From Arthrobacter sp. zg-Y20 (lineage in GTDB: Bacteria > Actinomycetota > Actinomycetes > Actinomycetales > Micrococcaceae), in NCBI RefSeq assembly GCF_030142075.1, contig NZ_CP126241.1:3038001-3102000 (forward strand): a DNA stretch of 64,000 nt, in the 5' to 3' direction. Positions 54,289-63,120 of the stretch are shown in pieces; the stretch's first letter is position 1; each line of letters starts with the position of its first letter. A model generated the notes under the pieces. The model searched no databases. It was not told where the DNA came from and was given only the letters and a program-made list of their open reading frames with translations. The translations under genes and the position numbers were made by a program.

Positions 54289-55397
54289 AGTTCGGCCAGC
54301 TTCCGGCGGCGGACCAGCCAGATGAACACAGGTGCACCGAGCACCGCGGTGGTGATGCCCACCGGGATTTCGCCCGGCGGGAGCAGCACCCGTCCCACAA
54401 CGTCGGCCACGACCAGCAGTGCCGGGGCCAGCAGCATGGAGAAGGGCAGGATCCAGCGGTAGTCCGGGCCGGTGAAACTGCGCACCATGTGCGGAATCAC
54501 CAGGCCGATGAAGGCGATGGGACCGGCGGCGGCAGTGGCGGCACCGCACAGCAGCACCACCCCCAGCGCGGTGATGCCGCGGCTGAGTCCCACGCGCTGG
54601 CCGAGGCCGCGGGCGACGTCGTCCCCCAGGCTCAGCCCGTTGAGCGCCCGGCCGGCAAACAGGGTGATCAGGGCGCCGATGGCCAGGAACGGCAGCACGG
54701 ACAGGATGGTGTCCCAGTCCCTGCCGGATACACTGCCCACCCGCCAGAACCGGAACGTGTCCAGGGTCTGCTGGCTGGAGACCAGCACGGCACTGAGCGC
54801 GGACATGAGCCCGGCGCTCAGGGCGGCGCCGGCCAGGGCCAGCTTCACCGGGGTGGCGCCGTCACGGCCCATGCTCGCCACTACGTAGACCACGACGGCG
54901 GCCAGCGCCGCACCGGCAAGGGCGAACCAGATGTAGCCGGTCAGGTTGGTGATGCCGAAGATGTAGATGCCCAGCACCACCGCGAACGCGGCGCCGGCGT
55001 TGACGCCCAGGATGCCCGGGTCCGCCAGCGGGTTGCGGGCCACGCCCTGCATGGCTGCGCCGGCCAGGCCCAGGGCCGCGCCGGTAACCAGGCCCAGGAC
55101 GGTGCGGGGAATGCGGGAGGAGACCACGGCGTGGTCTCCGTTGGACGGATCGAAGTTGGTGAGCGCGTCCCAGACCGTGGCCAGCGGGACAGGCCGGGCG
55201 CCGATGGCCACTGAGGCGGTGCAGGCCAGGACCAAAACCGCAATGGTGAGCAGCAGCAGGGCCGTGCGGGTGCCGGGTCCGCGCCTGCCGTGCGGGGTAC
55301 CGCCGCCCGGGACCAGTGTGCCCGGGGACCCGTTGTCCCGGGCCGTGGCGGAGGGTGCGCGGGAAGGAACGCCGGCAGGGCGTGCGGCAACGCTCAC
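54285..55397 (-). CDS. Siderophore ABC permease (FecCD family), pair 1 first subunit
   Basis: 370 residues, about ten membrane helices, FecCD core ARNPLADPGILGVNAGAA and GPIAFIGLVIPHMVRSFTG. GTG 55397 has AGGGGAGGT just upstream. First gene of the iron operon; an iron-box lies 30 bases before the start. Confidence 0.9.
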   Translation of the reverse strand: MSVAARPAGVPSRAPSATARDNGSPGTLVPGGGTPHGRRGPGTRTALLLLTIAVLVLACTASVAIGARPVPLATVWDALTNFDPSNGDHAVVSSRIPRTVLGLVTGAALGLAGAAMQGVARNPLADPGILGVNAGAAFAVVLGIYIFGITNLTGYIWFALAGAALAAVVVYVVASMGRDGATPVKLALAGAALSAGLMSALSAVLVSSQQTLDTFRFWRVGSVSGRDWDTILSVLPFLAIGALITLFAGRALNGLSLGDDVARGLGQRVGLSRGITALGVVLLCGAATAAAGPIAFIGLVIPHMVRSFTGPDYRWILPFSMLLAPALLVVADVVGRVLLPPGEIPVGITTAVLGAPVFIWLVRRRKLAEL

Positions 55398-55428
55398 GTA
55401 GGCACCTCCCCTAAGCAGCAGCAATTTC

Positions 55429-55447
55429 TTAAGTAAGGCTAGCCTAT
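55429..55447. promoter_or_regulatory. Iron box (IdeR/DtxR operator)
   Basis: This 19-base site matches the DtxR/IdeR consensus (TTAGGTTAGGCTAACCTAA) at 15 positions; the core AAGGCTAGCCTA is strong. Its position just upstream of the first permease gene predicts iron-dependent repression of the operon. Confidence 0.8.
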
Positions 55448-55500
55448 GCTCAGGTGCTTTAAGAAACGTTTGTGTTGCGTATTAGGAAGCGCCCGGCGGC

Positions 55501-56529
55501 CTAGTTCCCGGCCCCGTGCCCGGGGGCCACCCGCTCAGAGTCGCGTACCGGTCCGGGCGGTGTTCCGTTGCCGAACGGGCGCCCGCCCAGCTCCTCGCGT
55601 CCGTGCTCGGAAAGCCAGTTGGACAGGTCCGGTCCCTTGGGGATGATCCCGGTGGGATTGATGTCCTCGTGGACCACGTAGTAGTGCGCCTTGATCTGCT
55701 CAAAGTCCACCGTGTCACCGAAGCCGGGGGTCTGGAACAGGTCCCGGGCGTAACGCCACAGCGCCGGCATTTCGGTGAGCTTGTTCCGGTTGCACTTGAA
55801 GTGCCCGTGGTAGACCGGGTCAAAACGCACCAGCGTGGTGAACAGCCGGACATCGGCCTCGGTAATGGTGTCCCCCACCAGGTAACGCTGCTTCGAAAGC
55901 CGGTCCTCCAGCCAGTCCATCGCCGCCCACAGGCGGTCATACGCGGCGTCGTAGGCTTCCTGCGAACCGGCGAACCCGCAGCGGTACACACCGTTGTTGA
56001 CCTCGGTGAAGATCCGCTTGTTCACGGCCTCCATTTCCGCCATGTGCTCGGCCGGCAGCAGGTCCGGGGCCCCTTCGCGGTGGAAGTCCTTCCACTCGGT
56101 GGAGAAGTCCAGGGTGATCTGCGGGAAGTTGTTGGTCACCACCGCACCCGTAGGGACGTCCACGACGGCGGGAACGGTGATGCCGCGCTGATAGTCGGGG
56201 ACGCGCTTGAAGAAGGCCTCCTGCAGCCGTTCGATGCCGAGCACCGGGTCCCTGCCGTCCGGATCCAGGTCGAAGGTCCAGCTGCGGGCGTCGTGGGTGG
56301 GGCCGGGCAGGCCCAGGGAAATGGCGTCTTCGAGTCCCAGCAGGCGCCGGACAATGATGGTCCGGTTGGCCCACGGGCAGGCCCGGGCCGCGATCAGCCG
56401 GTACCGTCCGGCCTCTACCGGGTAGCCGTCCCGCCCGTCGCGGGTGATCCGGGTTTCAATGTAGTTGGTGTCCCGGGTGTACTCGGTTCCACCGGTCACG
56501 TAGGAGCCCTTGGTGCTGTGCGAAGTCAT
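55501..56529 (-). CDS. Glutathionyl-hydroquinone reductase-like protein (Xi-class GST fold)
   Basis: 342 residues. Thioredoxin-like N-domain with active-site CPWA (Cys51) after RLIAARA; then the all-helical GST C-domain. Family: YqjG/PcpF-type glutathionyl-hydroquinone reductases. Most actinobacteria make mycothiol rather than glutathione, so the thiol donor here is an open question. Confidence 0.85.
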   Translation of the reverse strand: MTSHSTKGSYVTGGTEYTRDTNYIETRITRDGRDGYPVEAGRYRLIAARACPWANRTIIVRRLLGLEDAISLGLPGPTHDARSWTFDLDPDGRDPVLGIERLQEAFFKRVPDYQRGITVPAVVDVPTGAVVTNNFPQITLDFSTEWKDFHREGAPDLLPAEHMAEMEAVNKRIFTEVNNGVYRCGFAGSQEAYDAAYDRLWAAMDWLEDRLSKQRYLVGDTITEADVRLFTTLVRFDPVYHGHFKCNRNKLTEMPALWRYARDLFQTPGFGDTVDFEQIKAHYYVVHEDINPTGIIPKGPDLSNWLSEHGREELGGRPFGNGTPPGPVRDSERVAPGHGAGN

Positions 56530-56657
56530 ACGCTCACACTAGCCCCTGCACCCTGAGCTGCGAACGGCTTCCGAAGGGCCGCCCCGCTGCCGGAAATCCG
56601 GTGCGGCGGTAGAGTCGAGTGCAATGCAGCCGGCAGTGCGACGGAAGGACTTTGACC

Positions 56658-57704
56658 ATGCGAGTAGCCGTAATCGGGGCCACCGGAAACATGGGGACCG
56701 CAGTTCTGCGCCGGCTGGCGGAGGCCCGCCAGGAACTCGGAGAGCTGGAAGTGGCGGGAATTGCCCGCCGGATCCCGGACACCACCCAGCCTCCGTACGA
56801 CGGCGTCGAGTGGCACAGCATCGACGTCGGCGACACGGCCAACGTGCCGGAACTGACCGAAGCGCTGCGCGGCGCCGAAGCCGTGATCCACCTGGCCTGG
56901 CTGATCCAGCCCAACCGGGATGAGGCGGAGCTGCACCGGGTCAACGTCCAGGGCACGGAAAACGCCCTGGCTGCGGCTGCGGCGGCAGGCGTGCGGCAGT
57001 TTGTCTGCGCTTCCTCCGTTGGAGCGTACAGTCCCGCCCCCAAGGACCGGCTCACGGATGAATCCTGGCCCGCCCGGGGCATTGCCAGCTCCCACTACAG
57101 CCGGCACAAGGGCGAGCAGGAGGCCCTGCTGGACCGGTTTGAACTGGAGTACCCGGAAATTCCGGTGGCCCGGCTGCGGCCCGGACTCATCTTCTCCTCC
57201 GACGCGGGCAGCGAAATAGGGCACTATTTCATTGGCCGGTTGATCCCCAAGTTCTTCCTGAACAAGCTGTCCCTGCCGCTGATCCCGCTGCCGGATTCCT
57301 TCATTTTCCAGGCCGTGCACGCCGACGACATTGCGGACGCCTACTGGCGCGTAGTGGACCAGCGGGCCGAGGGAGCCTTCAACATTGCAGCGGATCCGAT
57401 CATCACCCCGGAGCTGCTCGCCGGCATGCTGGGTGCCAAACGGGTCTTGAACGTGCCGGTGAAACTGGTCCGCGCCTTCGTCGGCCTCACTTGGGCCGCG
57501 CACCTGCAGGCCACCGATCCGGGCTGGGTGGACATGGCCGCCGGGGCCCCGGTCATGGACACCACCCGGGCGCGCGAAGTGCTCGGCTGGCGGCCGCGCC
57601 GCACCTCCCTGGAAGCCCTGCAGTTTGTGCTGGACGGGATGAGCGCCGGCGACGGCGTGGCCGGCTCCCCGCTGCTCGCCCCGCGCAGCCGGGCCCGGAG
57701 CTAG
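56658..57704 (+). CDS. NAD-dependent epimerase/dehydratase (extended SDR)
   Basis: 348 residues. The Rossmann motif is GATGNMG, the catalytic YxxxK appears as YSRHK after CASSVGAY, and the substrate-binding region has RLRPGLIFSSDAG. Substrate unknown; such proteins reduce or isomerise sugar nucleotides or act on other small ketones. ATG 56658 has a GGAAGGA site. Confidence 0.85.
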   Translation: MRVAVIGATGNMGTAVLRRLAEARQELGELEVAGIARRIPDTTQPPYDGVEWHSIDVGDTANVPELTEALRGAEAVIHLAWLIQPNRDEAELHRVNVQGTENALAAAAAAGVRQFVCASSVGAYSPAPKDRLTDESWPARGIASSHYSRHKGEQEALLDRFELEYPEIPVARLRPGLIFSSDAGSEIGHYFIGRLIPKFFLNKLSLPLIPLPDSFIFQAVHADDIADAYWRVVDQRAEGAFNIAADPIITPELLAGMLGAKRVLNVPVKLVRAFVGLTWAAHLQATDPGWVDMAAGAPVMDTTRAREVLGWRPRRTSLEALQFVLDGMSAGDGVAGSPLLAPRSRARS

Positions 57705-57713
57705 CGGGTACGG

Positions 57714-58700
57714 CTAGAGGGCTTCGCGCACGGCGGCTGCCTCAACCGGACCCACCGGGCGCGGGCCGTCGCCGTCGCCGCCTACAGCCAGGCCAAGGTC
57801 CTCTTCGAGGAGCTTGGCGTTGACCACCACGGCCAGCCGGTAGGCATCTCCGGCGGCGGCCACCACCTGCGCGGAGGGATCCGTGGCGTTTCCCACCGCC
57901 CAGATCCGTTCCCGGCTGGTACGGCCGAGCTCGTCGGTGACAATGCAGCCGTCGTCGTCCAGGTCCAGGTCCGCTGTGAGGTCCGCGTCCAGTTCGGCCT
58001 CCGGTTCCAGGAACAGCGCCTCGCACCGCAGAGTGTGCCCGTCCGCCAGTTCCAGGCCGGTCAGGGCGTCGTTTTCGATTTCCAGGCCGGCCACCTCGCC
58101 GTCGATTACCCGGATGCCCATGGCGGCAAGCCCGCGGGCGTCCTCCTCGCCCACTTCGAGGCCGGCCTGCAGGACCAGCGTCACGTCGTCGGAGAAGGTG
58201 CGCACGAGCTGCGCCTGCTGGATGGAGGTTTGCGCGGTACCCAGCACGGCCAGCACCTTGTCCGCGTTTTCGTAGCCGTGGCAGTAGGGGCACTGCAGCA
58301 CGTCCCGGCCCCAGCGTTCCCGCAGCCCGTTAATCTGCGGCAGGACGTCGCGCAGTCCGGTGGCCAGCACCACCTGCCGTCCGCGGAAGTCCCGGCCGTC
58401 GGTGGTCCGCACGCTGCCGTCGGCGGCCACCCGTGCCACGGTTGCTTCCACCAGTTCCACGCCGTACCCGCGCACCTCGGCCCGGGCCAGCTCCAACAGT
58501 TCTGCCGGCGGCACGCCGTCCCGGGTCGGGAAGCCGTGGACGTGCCCGGCCGGGGCGTTGCGGGGGCTGCCGGCGTCGATCACCGCTACCCGGCGCCGTG
58601 CCCGGCCCAGGACCAGGGCCGCCGTCAGGCCGGCGATTCCGCCGCCCACGATCACTGCGTCATACGTGGAAGAAGAGGGTGTGGGAGTGCTCATAGACAA
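57714..58700 (-). CDS. Thioredoxin-reductase-like NAD(P)/FAD oxidoreductase
   Basis: 328 residues. FAD-binding GGGIAGLTAALVLGRA, a CPYC redox motif in CPYCHGYEN (as in thioredoxin reductases) and the closing GNATDPSAQVVAAAGDA. NAD(P)-binding motif is less clear (AVLGTAQTSIQQA lacks the usual GxGxxG). A start a few residues later (58694) is possible. Convergent with the epimerase gene, divergent from the APC permease. Confidence 0.85.
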   Translation of the reverse strand: MSMSTPTPSSSTYDAVIVGGGIAGLTAALVLGRARRRVAVIDAGSPRNAPAGHVHGFPTRDGVPPAELLELARAEVRGYGVELVEATVARVAADGSVRTTDGRDFRGRQVVLATGLRDVLPQINGLRERWGRDVLQCPYCHGYENADKVLAVLGTAQTSIQQAQLVRTFSDDVTLVLQAGLEVGEEDARGLAAMGIRVIDGEVAGLEIENDALTGLELADGHTLRCEALFLEPEAELDADLTADLDLDDDGCIVTDELGRTSRERIWAVGNATDPSAQVVAAAGDAYRLAVVVNAKLLEEDLGLAVGGDGDGPRPVGPVEAAAVREAL

Positions 58701-58749
58701 TATTTCTACAGGATCCGCGGGAAATCATCAGCATTCTTAGTATCTTGTC

Positions 58750-58755
58750 TAAACT
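58750..58755 (+). promoter_or_regulatory. -10 element of a probable leaderless promoter (APC permease)
   Basis: TAAACT lies eight bases before the ATG at 58764 and there is no ribosome-binding site. Leaderless arrangement. Confidence 0.42.
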
Positions 58756-58763
58756 TTCCATTT

Positions 58764-60119
58764 ATGGGAGAAACCACGCAGGAAAAACCTGCATCCAAAC
58801 TCAAGCAGGGCATCACCGGCCCCATGCTCTATCTGTTCATCCTCGGCGACGTGCTCGGGGCAGGAATCTACGCATTGGTGGGCGATGTTTCCGTGCAAGT
58901 CGGAGGCGCCATCTGGGTTCCGCTCGTGGTTGCCCTCGTGCTCGCGATGCTGACCGCAGCCTCTTACGCGGAATTGGTCACCAAATACCCCAAAGCCGGC
59001 GGTGCGGCAGTGTTCGCCCAACGTGCCTTCAAGGTGCCTGCCATCTCGTTCCTGGTCGGCTTTGCCATGCTGGCTGCCGGAGTGACCAGTGCCGCCGGCC
59101 TGTCCCAGGCATTCGCCGGCGACTACCTGAAGTCCTTCCTGGACGTCCCCACGGTGCCGGCCGCAATTGTGTTCCTGCTGCTCGTGGCGCTGCTGAATGC
59201 CCGCGGCATCTCCGAGTCCGTCCGCAGCAATGTGGTGATGACGGTTATCGAGGTCTCCGGCCTGGTCCTGGTGATTGTGCTCGTCTCCCTGATGGTGGGC
59301 AAGGGCGAGGGACACCCCGAGCAGATCACGCAGTTCCCTGCGGATACGAATCCAGCGCTGGCTGTCCTGGCGGGCTCCATCCTGGCGTACTACTCGTTTG
59401 TAGGGTTTGAGGTTTCAGCCAACATCGCCGAAGAGGTCCGCGATGTCCGACGGGTCTATCCCCGGGCCATTTTCGGCGCCATGCTTACCGCCGGGCTCAT
59501 TTACGTGCTGATCGGCATCGCGGCGTCCATCGCCCTGCCCACCAAGGACCTCTCCGGTTCCACGGGGCCGCTGCTGGACGTTGTCAGCGCCACCGGCTTC
59601 GGCATCCCGGACTGGATCTTCAGCGCGATTGCCCTGGTAGCTGTGGCCAACGGCGCCCTGCTGACCATGATCATGTCCTCGCGGCTGGTTTACGGCATGT
59701 CCGAGCAATCGCTGCTGCCCGAGGTCTTCAGCAAGGTGCTGCCCAACCGCAAGACTCCGTGGGTGGCCATTGTCGCCACCACCGCGGTGGCCATGCTCCT
59801 GACCCTGACCGGCGGGGTGGCCGCGCTGGCCGAAACCGTGGTCCTGCTGCTGCTCTTCGTTTTTATCAGCACCAACGTGGCGGTGATCGTGCTGCGCAAG
59901 GACAAGGTGGAGGAAAAGCACTTCCGCACCCCCATCGTGCTGCCCTACCTTGCCATTGCCTCCTGCGTCCTGCTGCTCACCCAGCAGAGCGGTGACACGT
60001 GGCTGCGGGCAGCTGCCCTGATGGCCGTTGGCCTGGTGCTGTACTTCGCCCGCCGGTTCTCCAAGGGCAAGAACCTGAGCACCCGGAACCACGGCGGCGC
60101 CAAGGACACCGGGCACTAG
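58764..60119 (+). CDS. APC-family amino-acid permease
   Basis: 451 residues with 12 predicted helices. The first helix motif GDVLGAGIYALVGDVS and the EVSANIAEEVRD helix-6 region are typical of the APC superfamily (amino-acid permease type). Substrate not predictable. Start ATG 58764 preceded by TAAACT. Ends in a bidirectional terminator. Confidence 0.88.
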   Translation: MGETTQEKPASKLKQGITGPMLYLFILGDVLGAGIYALVGDVSVQVGGAIWVPLVVALVLAMLTAASYAELVTKYPKAGGAAVFAQRAFKVPAISFLVGFAMLAAGVTSAAGLSQAFAGDYLKSFLDVPTVPAAIVFLLLVALLNARGISESVRSNVVMTVIEVSGLVLVIVLVSLMVGKGEGHPEQITQFPADTNPALAVLAGSILAYYSFVGFEVSANIAEEVRDVRRVYPRAIFGAMLTAGLIYVLIGIAASIALPTKDLSGSTGPLLDVVSATGFGIPDWIFSAIALVAVANGALLTMIMSSRLVYGMSEQSLLPEVFSKVLPNRKTPWVAIVATTAVAMLLTLTGGVAALAETVVLLLLFVFISTNVAVIVLRKDKVEEKHFRTPIVLPYLAIASCVLLLTQQSGDTWLRAAALMAVGLVLYFARRFSKGKNLSTRNHGGAKDTGH

Positions 60120-60172
60120 CCCACCCGGCACCTGCTGCACTTTGAACGTCCAGCCGGGCCCCTAAAACAAAA

Positions 60173-60208
60173 CCGCCCCCGGACCAGTTGGTCCGGGGGC
60201 GGTTTTTT
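60173..60208. terminator. Bidirectional terminator
   Basis: CCGCCCCCGGACC / GGTCCGGGGGCGG with an AGTT loop, a T-run on the plus strand and A-rich sequence before it (T-run for the minus strand). It separates the convergent APC permease and YihY genes. Confidence 0.95.
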
Positions 60209-60239
60209 AGGTCGGGCGTGCCAGGGCTAGCCGGGCAGG

Positions 60240-61316
60240 TCAGTCCTCGTGCAGGTCGTCGTCGTAGTCCTTGCCGGCGTGCTGCTGGCGCAGCTTGCGG
60301 CCCTCGGCGATGTCTTCCTCTTCCTGTTCCTGGCGCTTCTCCGTCTGGCGGGTGTCGCGCGGGGGAAGCTGCACGGATTCCTCGGCCTGGATACCGGCCT
60401 GGAGTTCGCGGCCGCGTTCCACCTCGGCGTCGAACTCGGCACCGAAGAGCAGGGACACGTTGGCCAGCCAGATCCACAGCAGCAGCACTATCACGCCGCC
60501 AATGGCACCGTAGGTGGCGTTGTAGTTGCCGAAGTTCGAGACGTAGAAGCTGAAGCCCGCGGTCACAATCGCCAGGATCACCAGGGCAATCAGCGAGCCC
60601 ATGCTCATCCAGCGGAACTTGGGCTGCTTCACGTTCGGGGTGGCGTAGTAAAGGACCGCGATAATCAGAACTGCGAAGATCAGCATGACCGGCCACTTGG
60701 CGAGGTTCCAGACGGTCACCGCTTCACTGCCCAGGCCGATGACGTTGCCGATGGCTTCGGCGATCGGGCCGGAGATCACCAGCATCAGCAGCAGTGCCGC
60801 CGCCATCAGGACCAGGATCAGGGTCACGAGCAGCTGGGTGGGAAGCAGCTTCCAGGCGGGCCGGCCTTCATCCACTTCGTAGATGCGGTTCATGGAACGG
60901 CCAAACGCCTTCACGAAGCCGGAGGCGGACCACAGGGCGCCGAGAATACCGACAATCAGCGCGAGTCCGGCGGTGCTGGAGGTGGTCAGCTGCTTAATGG
61001 GATCTTCAAGGACCGATGCAGCGTCTGACGGCGCGAACTGCTTGACGAAGTCCAGCAGTGCATTGGTGGTGCTTTCCCCCTGCCCCACCAGACCGAGGAT
61101 GGAAACCATGGCCAGCAGTGCCGGGAAGATCGCCAGGACCGTGTAGTAGGTCAGTGCCGCAGCCAGGTCGGTGCACTGGTCCTTGGAGAACTCCCGCACC
61201 GTCTTCTTGAGGATGTATTTCCAGCTGGGCTTGGAGACCTCGGTCGGTTTGTCCGGTTTGCTTGCATCGTCGGGACTTGGTGCTGTCTCGGCTTTGCTGT
61301 TGGTGTCCTGCGCCAC
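60240..61316 (-). CDS. YihY/virulence factor BrkB family membrane protein
   Basis: 358 residues with six membrane helices. The family core LTYYTVLAIFPALLAMVSILGLVGQG and the SASGFVKAFGRSMNRIYEVDEGRPAWKLLPTQLL segment are present. Cytoplasmic tails are charged at both ends. Function unknown; an envelope role (once annotated as RNase BN, now rejected) is assumed. Confidence 0.9.
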   Translation of the reverse strand: MAQDTNSKAETAPSPDDASKPDKPTEVSKPSWKYILKKTVREFSKDQCTDLAAALTYYTVLAIFPALLAMVSILGLVGQGESTTNALLDFVKQFAPSDAASVLEDPIKQLTTSSTAGLALIVGILGALWSASGFVKAFGRSMNRIYEVDEGRPAWKLLPTQLLVTLILVLMAAALLLMLVISGPIAEAIGNVIGLGSEAVTVWNLAKWPVMLIFAVLIIAVLYYATPNVKQPKFRWMSMGSLIALVILAIVTAGFSFYVSNFGNYNATYGAIGGVIVLLLWIWLANVSLLFGAEFDAEVERGRELQAGIQAEESVQLPPRDTRQTEKRQEQEEEDIAEGRKLRQQHAGKDYDDDLHED

Positions 61317-61407
61317 TACGGCCTCCTGGGTGGATCGATGTCAGATCCCCATCGTATTTGTAAGTGTCCTTAGTAACAAAGGGGCACCACAAACAGGCCG
61401 GCCGGGT

Positions 61408-61728
61408 TCAAGTGTTCCGGCCCAGGCCGTAGTACTCCATCAGGACACTTTCTTCGGCCGGGCTCAACGGGTTTTCCGGATTGGCGCCGGGTGACTTGGA
61501 AACCTTTTCCTTGGAGTAGTTCACAAAAATGTCCTGCCCGTCGCGCCGCGCGGCAGCGAGCGGCACGTAGTGTTCAGCCGACTCGAACAGGCCCAGGTTA
61601 ACGGTGATCCACGCGGGCTGCCCGGTGTCGCGGTCCAGGTGGACTTCCCCCACCAGGCCCAGCCGCTCGCCGTCATTCGCCCACACACTCGATCCCTGGA
61701 TTTCGTGAAGCACAAAGGCGTCCGCCAT
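61408..61728 (-). CDS. PRC-barrel domain protein
   Basis: 106 residues. The segment VWANDGERLGLVGEVHLDRDTGQPAWITVNLG is a PRC-barrel core, followed by an acidic C-terminal helix region. Found in photosynthetic-reaction-centre H subunits and in many bacterial stress proteins of unknown role. ATG 61728 with AAGGGAT upstream; the longer frame is not convincing. Confidence 0.83.
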   Translation of the reverse strand: MADAFVLHEIQGSSVWANDGERLGLVGEVHLDRDTGQPAWITVNLGLFESAEHYVPLAAARRDGQDIFVNYSKEKVSKSPGANPENPLSPAEESVLMEYYGLGRNT

Positions 61729-61834
61729 CGTTGATCCCTTCGCCGGTCCGGCGCAACAGCCGGGGCTCTTATTGCCGCCCGGCGGGCGGCCTCCTGTCAA
61801 CAGTGCCGGACGCACGGCGGCCGGGCAGGGGAAA

Positions 61835-63052
61835 TCAGCGCGGCGTGTCCGCGTTCTCCTCGCGTTCGGCCATGACGTCCTCACCCGGACCGGAGAAGCT
61901 CTGCCGGCGTTCGACGGCGTCGATGCTGCCGGTGAACAGTTGGGAATCGCTGGTGTCGGAGCTGCGCACCAACGGCGCGGTCCGCGGTCCGCTGTGGACA
62001 TCCGTGCCGGTCTTGCGCACCTCTTCCCAGCGCTGGCGCGGGAGGGCGTCCGGGTGCCATTCCTGCAGGTAGGTCACCATGGTTTCGCGGATCAAGCAGC
62101 GCAGGTCGAACAGGGTGCCGCTGTCCACGGCGCTGACCAGGATGCGGACCCGCACGACGCCGTTCACGGCCTCGGTGACCTGCAGCACGCTGGTGCGCTT
62201 GTCCCACAGTTCGGTGCCGGCCAGGGTCTCCTTCAGCTTGGTGCGCAGGTCTCCCACCGGTACCCGCCAGTCCAGGTCCAGTTCCACTGTGCCCAGGATT
62301 GCGGATTGCCGGCGGGTCCAGTTCTGGAACGGGGTGGTGGTGAAGTAGGTGGAGGGCAGGATCAGGCGCCGGTCATCCCAGATATGCACCACCACGTACG
62401 TCATGGTGATTTCCTCGATGGTGCCCCACTCGCCTTCCACCACTACGACGTCGTCGGCGCGGATCGCGTCGGTGAAGGCCAACTGCAGCCCGGCAAAGAC
62501 ATTGCTCAGGGTTCCCTGCACGGCAAGGCCGGCCACAATGGAGAGCAAACCGGCGGAGGCAAGGATACCGGCGCCCAGCGCGCGGACCTCGTCAATGGTC
62601 AGCAGCACAAAGGCCACGGCGATGGTGATCAGCACGGCGATGCCGATCCGCCGGCCCAGGTTCACCTGGGTTTTCAGGCGTCTCAGCCTGCGGTTGTCCC
62701 GGGTGTCGGTGCTGTACTTCGTGAGGATCATCGCCTCGATGATCAGCAGCGTCACGACGCCGAACCAGGCCAGCGCGCCGATCAGCCCCAGCACCAGCAG
62801 GTAGTCCAGGACCGGCAGCCAGGACGCCCCGGGCGCTGTTGCGCCCAGGGCAATCCTGATGCCGATCAGTCCCAGCACCAGCCGCAGCGGGTTCCGGGCC
62901 TTGACGGAGATCTCCCGGATGCTGGGCACCTTGCGGAACGCCCGGTTGGCGCCCTCGCGTGCGATCCAGGCGATGATCAGGGCAATGCCCACTGCCACGA
63001 GGACGGCGAAGAGCGGTTTGAGGCTAACTGCAAGGTCAAGCAGGTCTTCCAT
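61835..63052 (-). CDS. Mechanosensitive ion channel, MscS family
   Basis: 405 residues with about five N-terminal membrane helices. The pore-lining segment LASAGLLSIVAGLAVQGTLSNVFAGLQL is followed by the beta domain with VVVVEGEWGTIEEITMTYVVVHIWDDRRLILPSTYF, the MscS signature. Large C-terminal cytoplasmic extension. I chose ATG 63052; a TTG at 63091 would add 13 residues. Protects cells against hypo-osmotic shock. Confidence 0.9.
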   Translation of the reverse strand: MEDLLDLAVSLKPLFAVLVAVGIALIIAWIAREGANRAFRKVPSIREISVKARNPLRLVLGLIGIRIALGATAPGASWLPVLDYLLVLGLIGALAWFGVVTLLIIEAMILTKYSTDTRDNRRLRRLKTQVNLGRRIGIAVLITIAVAFVLLTIDEVRALGAGILASAGLLSIVAGLAVQGTLSNVFAGLQLAFTDAIRADDVVVVEGEWGTIEEITMTYVVVHIWDDRRLILPSTYFTTTPFQNWTRRQSAILGTVELDLDWRVPVGDLRTKLKETLAGTELWDKRTSVLQVTEAVNGVVRVRILVSAVDSGTLFDLRCLIRETMVTYLQEWHPDALPRQRWEEVRKTGTDVHSGPRTAPLVRSSDTSDSQLFTGSIDAVERRQSFSGPGEDVMAEREENADTPR

Positions 63053-63120
63053 GCTTTCGATGATCCCAAACCCCGGTGGGGTGCTGTCCAATCGGATGTT
63101 CGTTGCGGGCGGAAGTGCGG

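Noticed and set aside
58035-58763. Long N-terminal extension of the APC permease
   Set aside because: It runs antisense through the flavoprotein gene; the ATG at 58764 gives a normal permease N-terminus.
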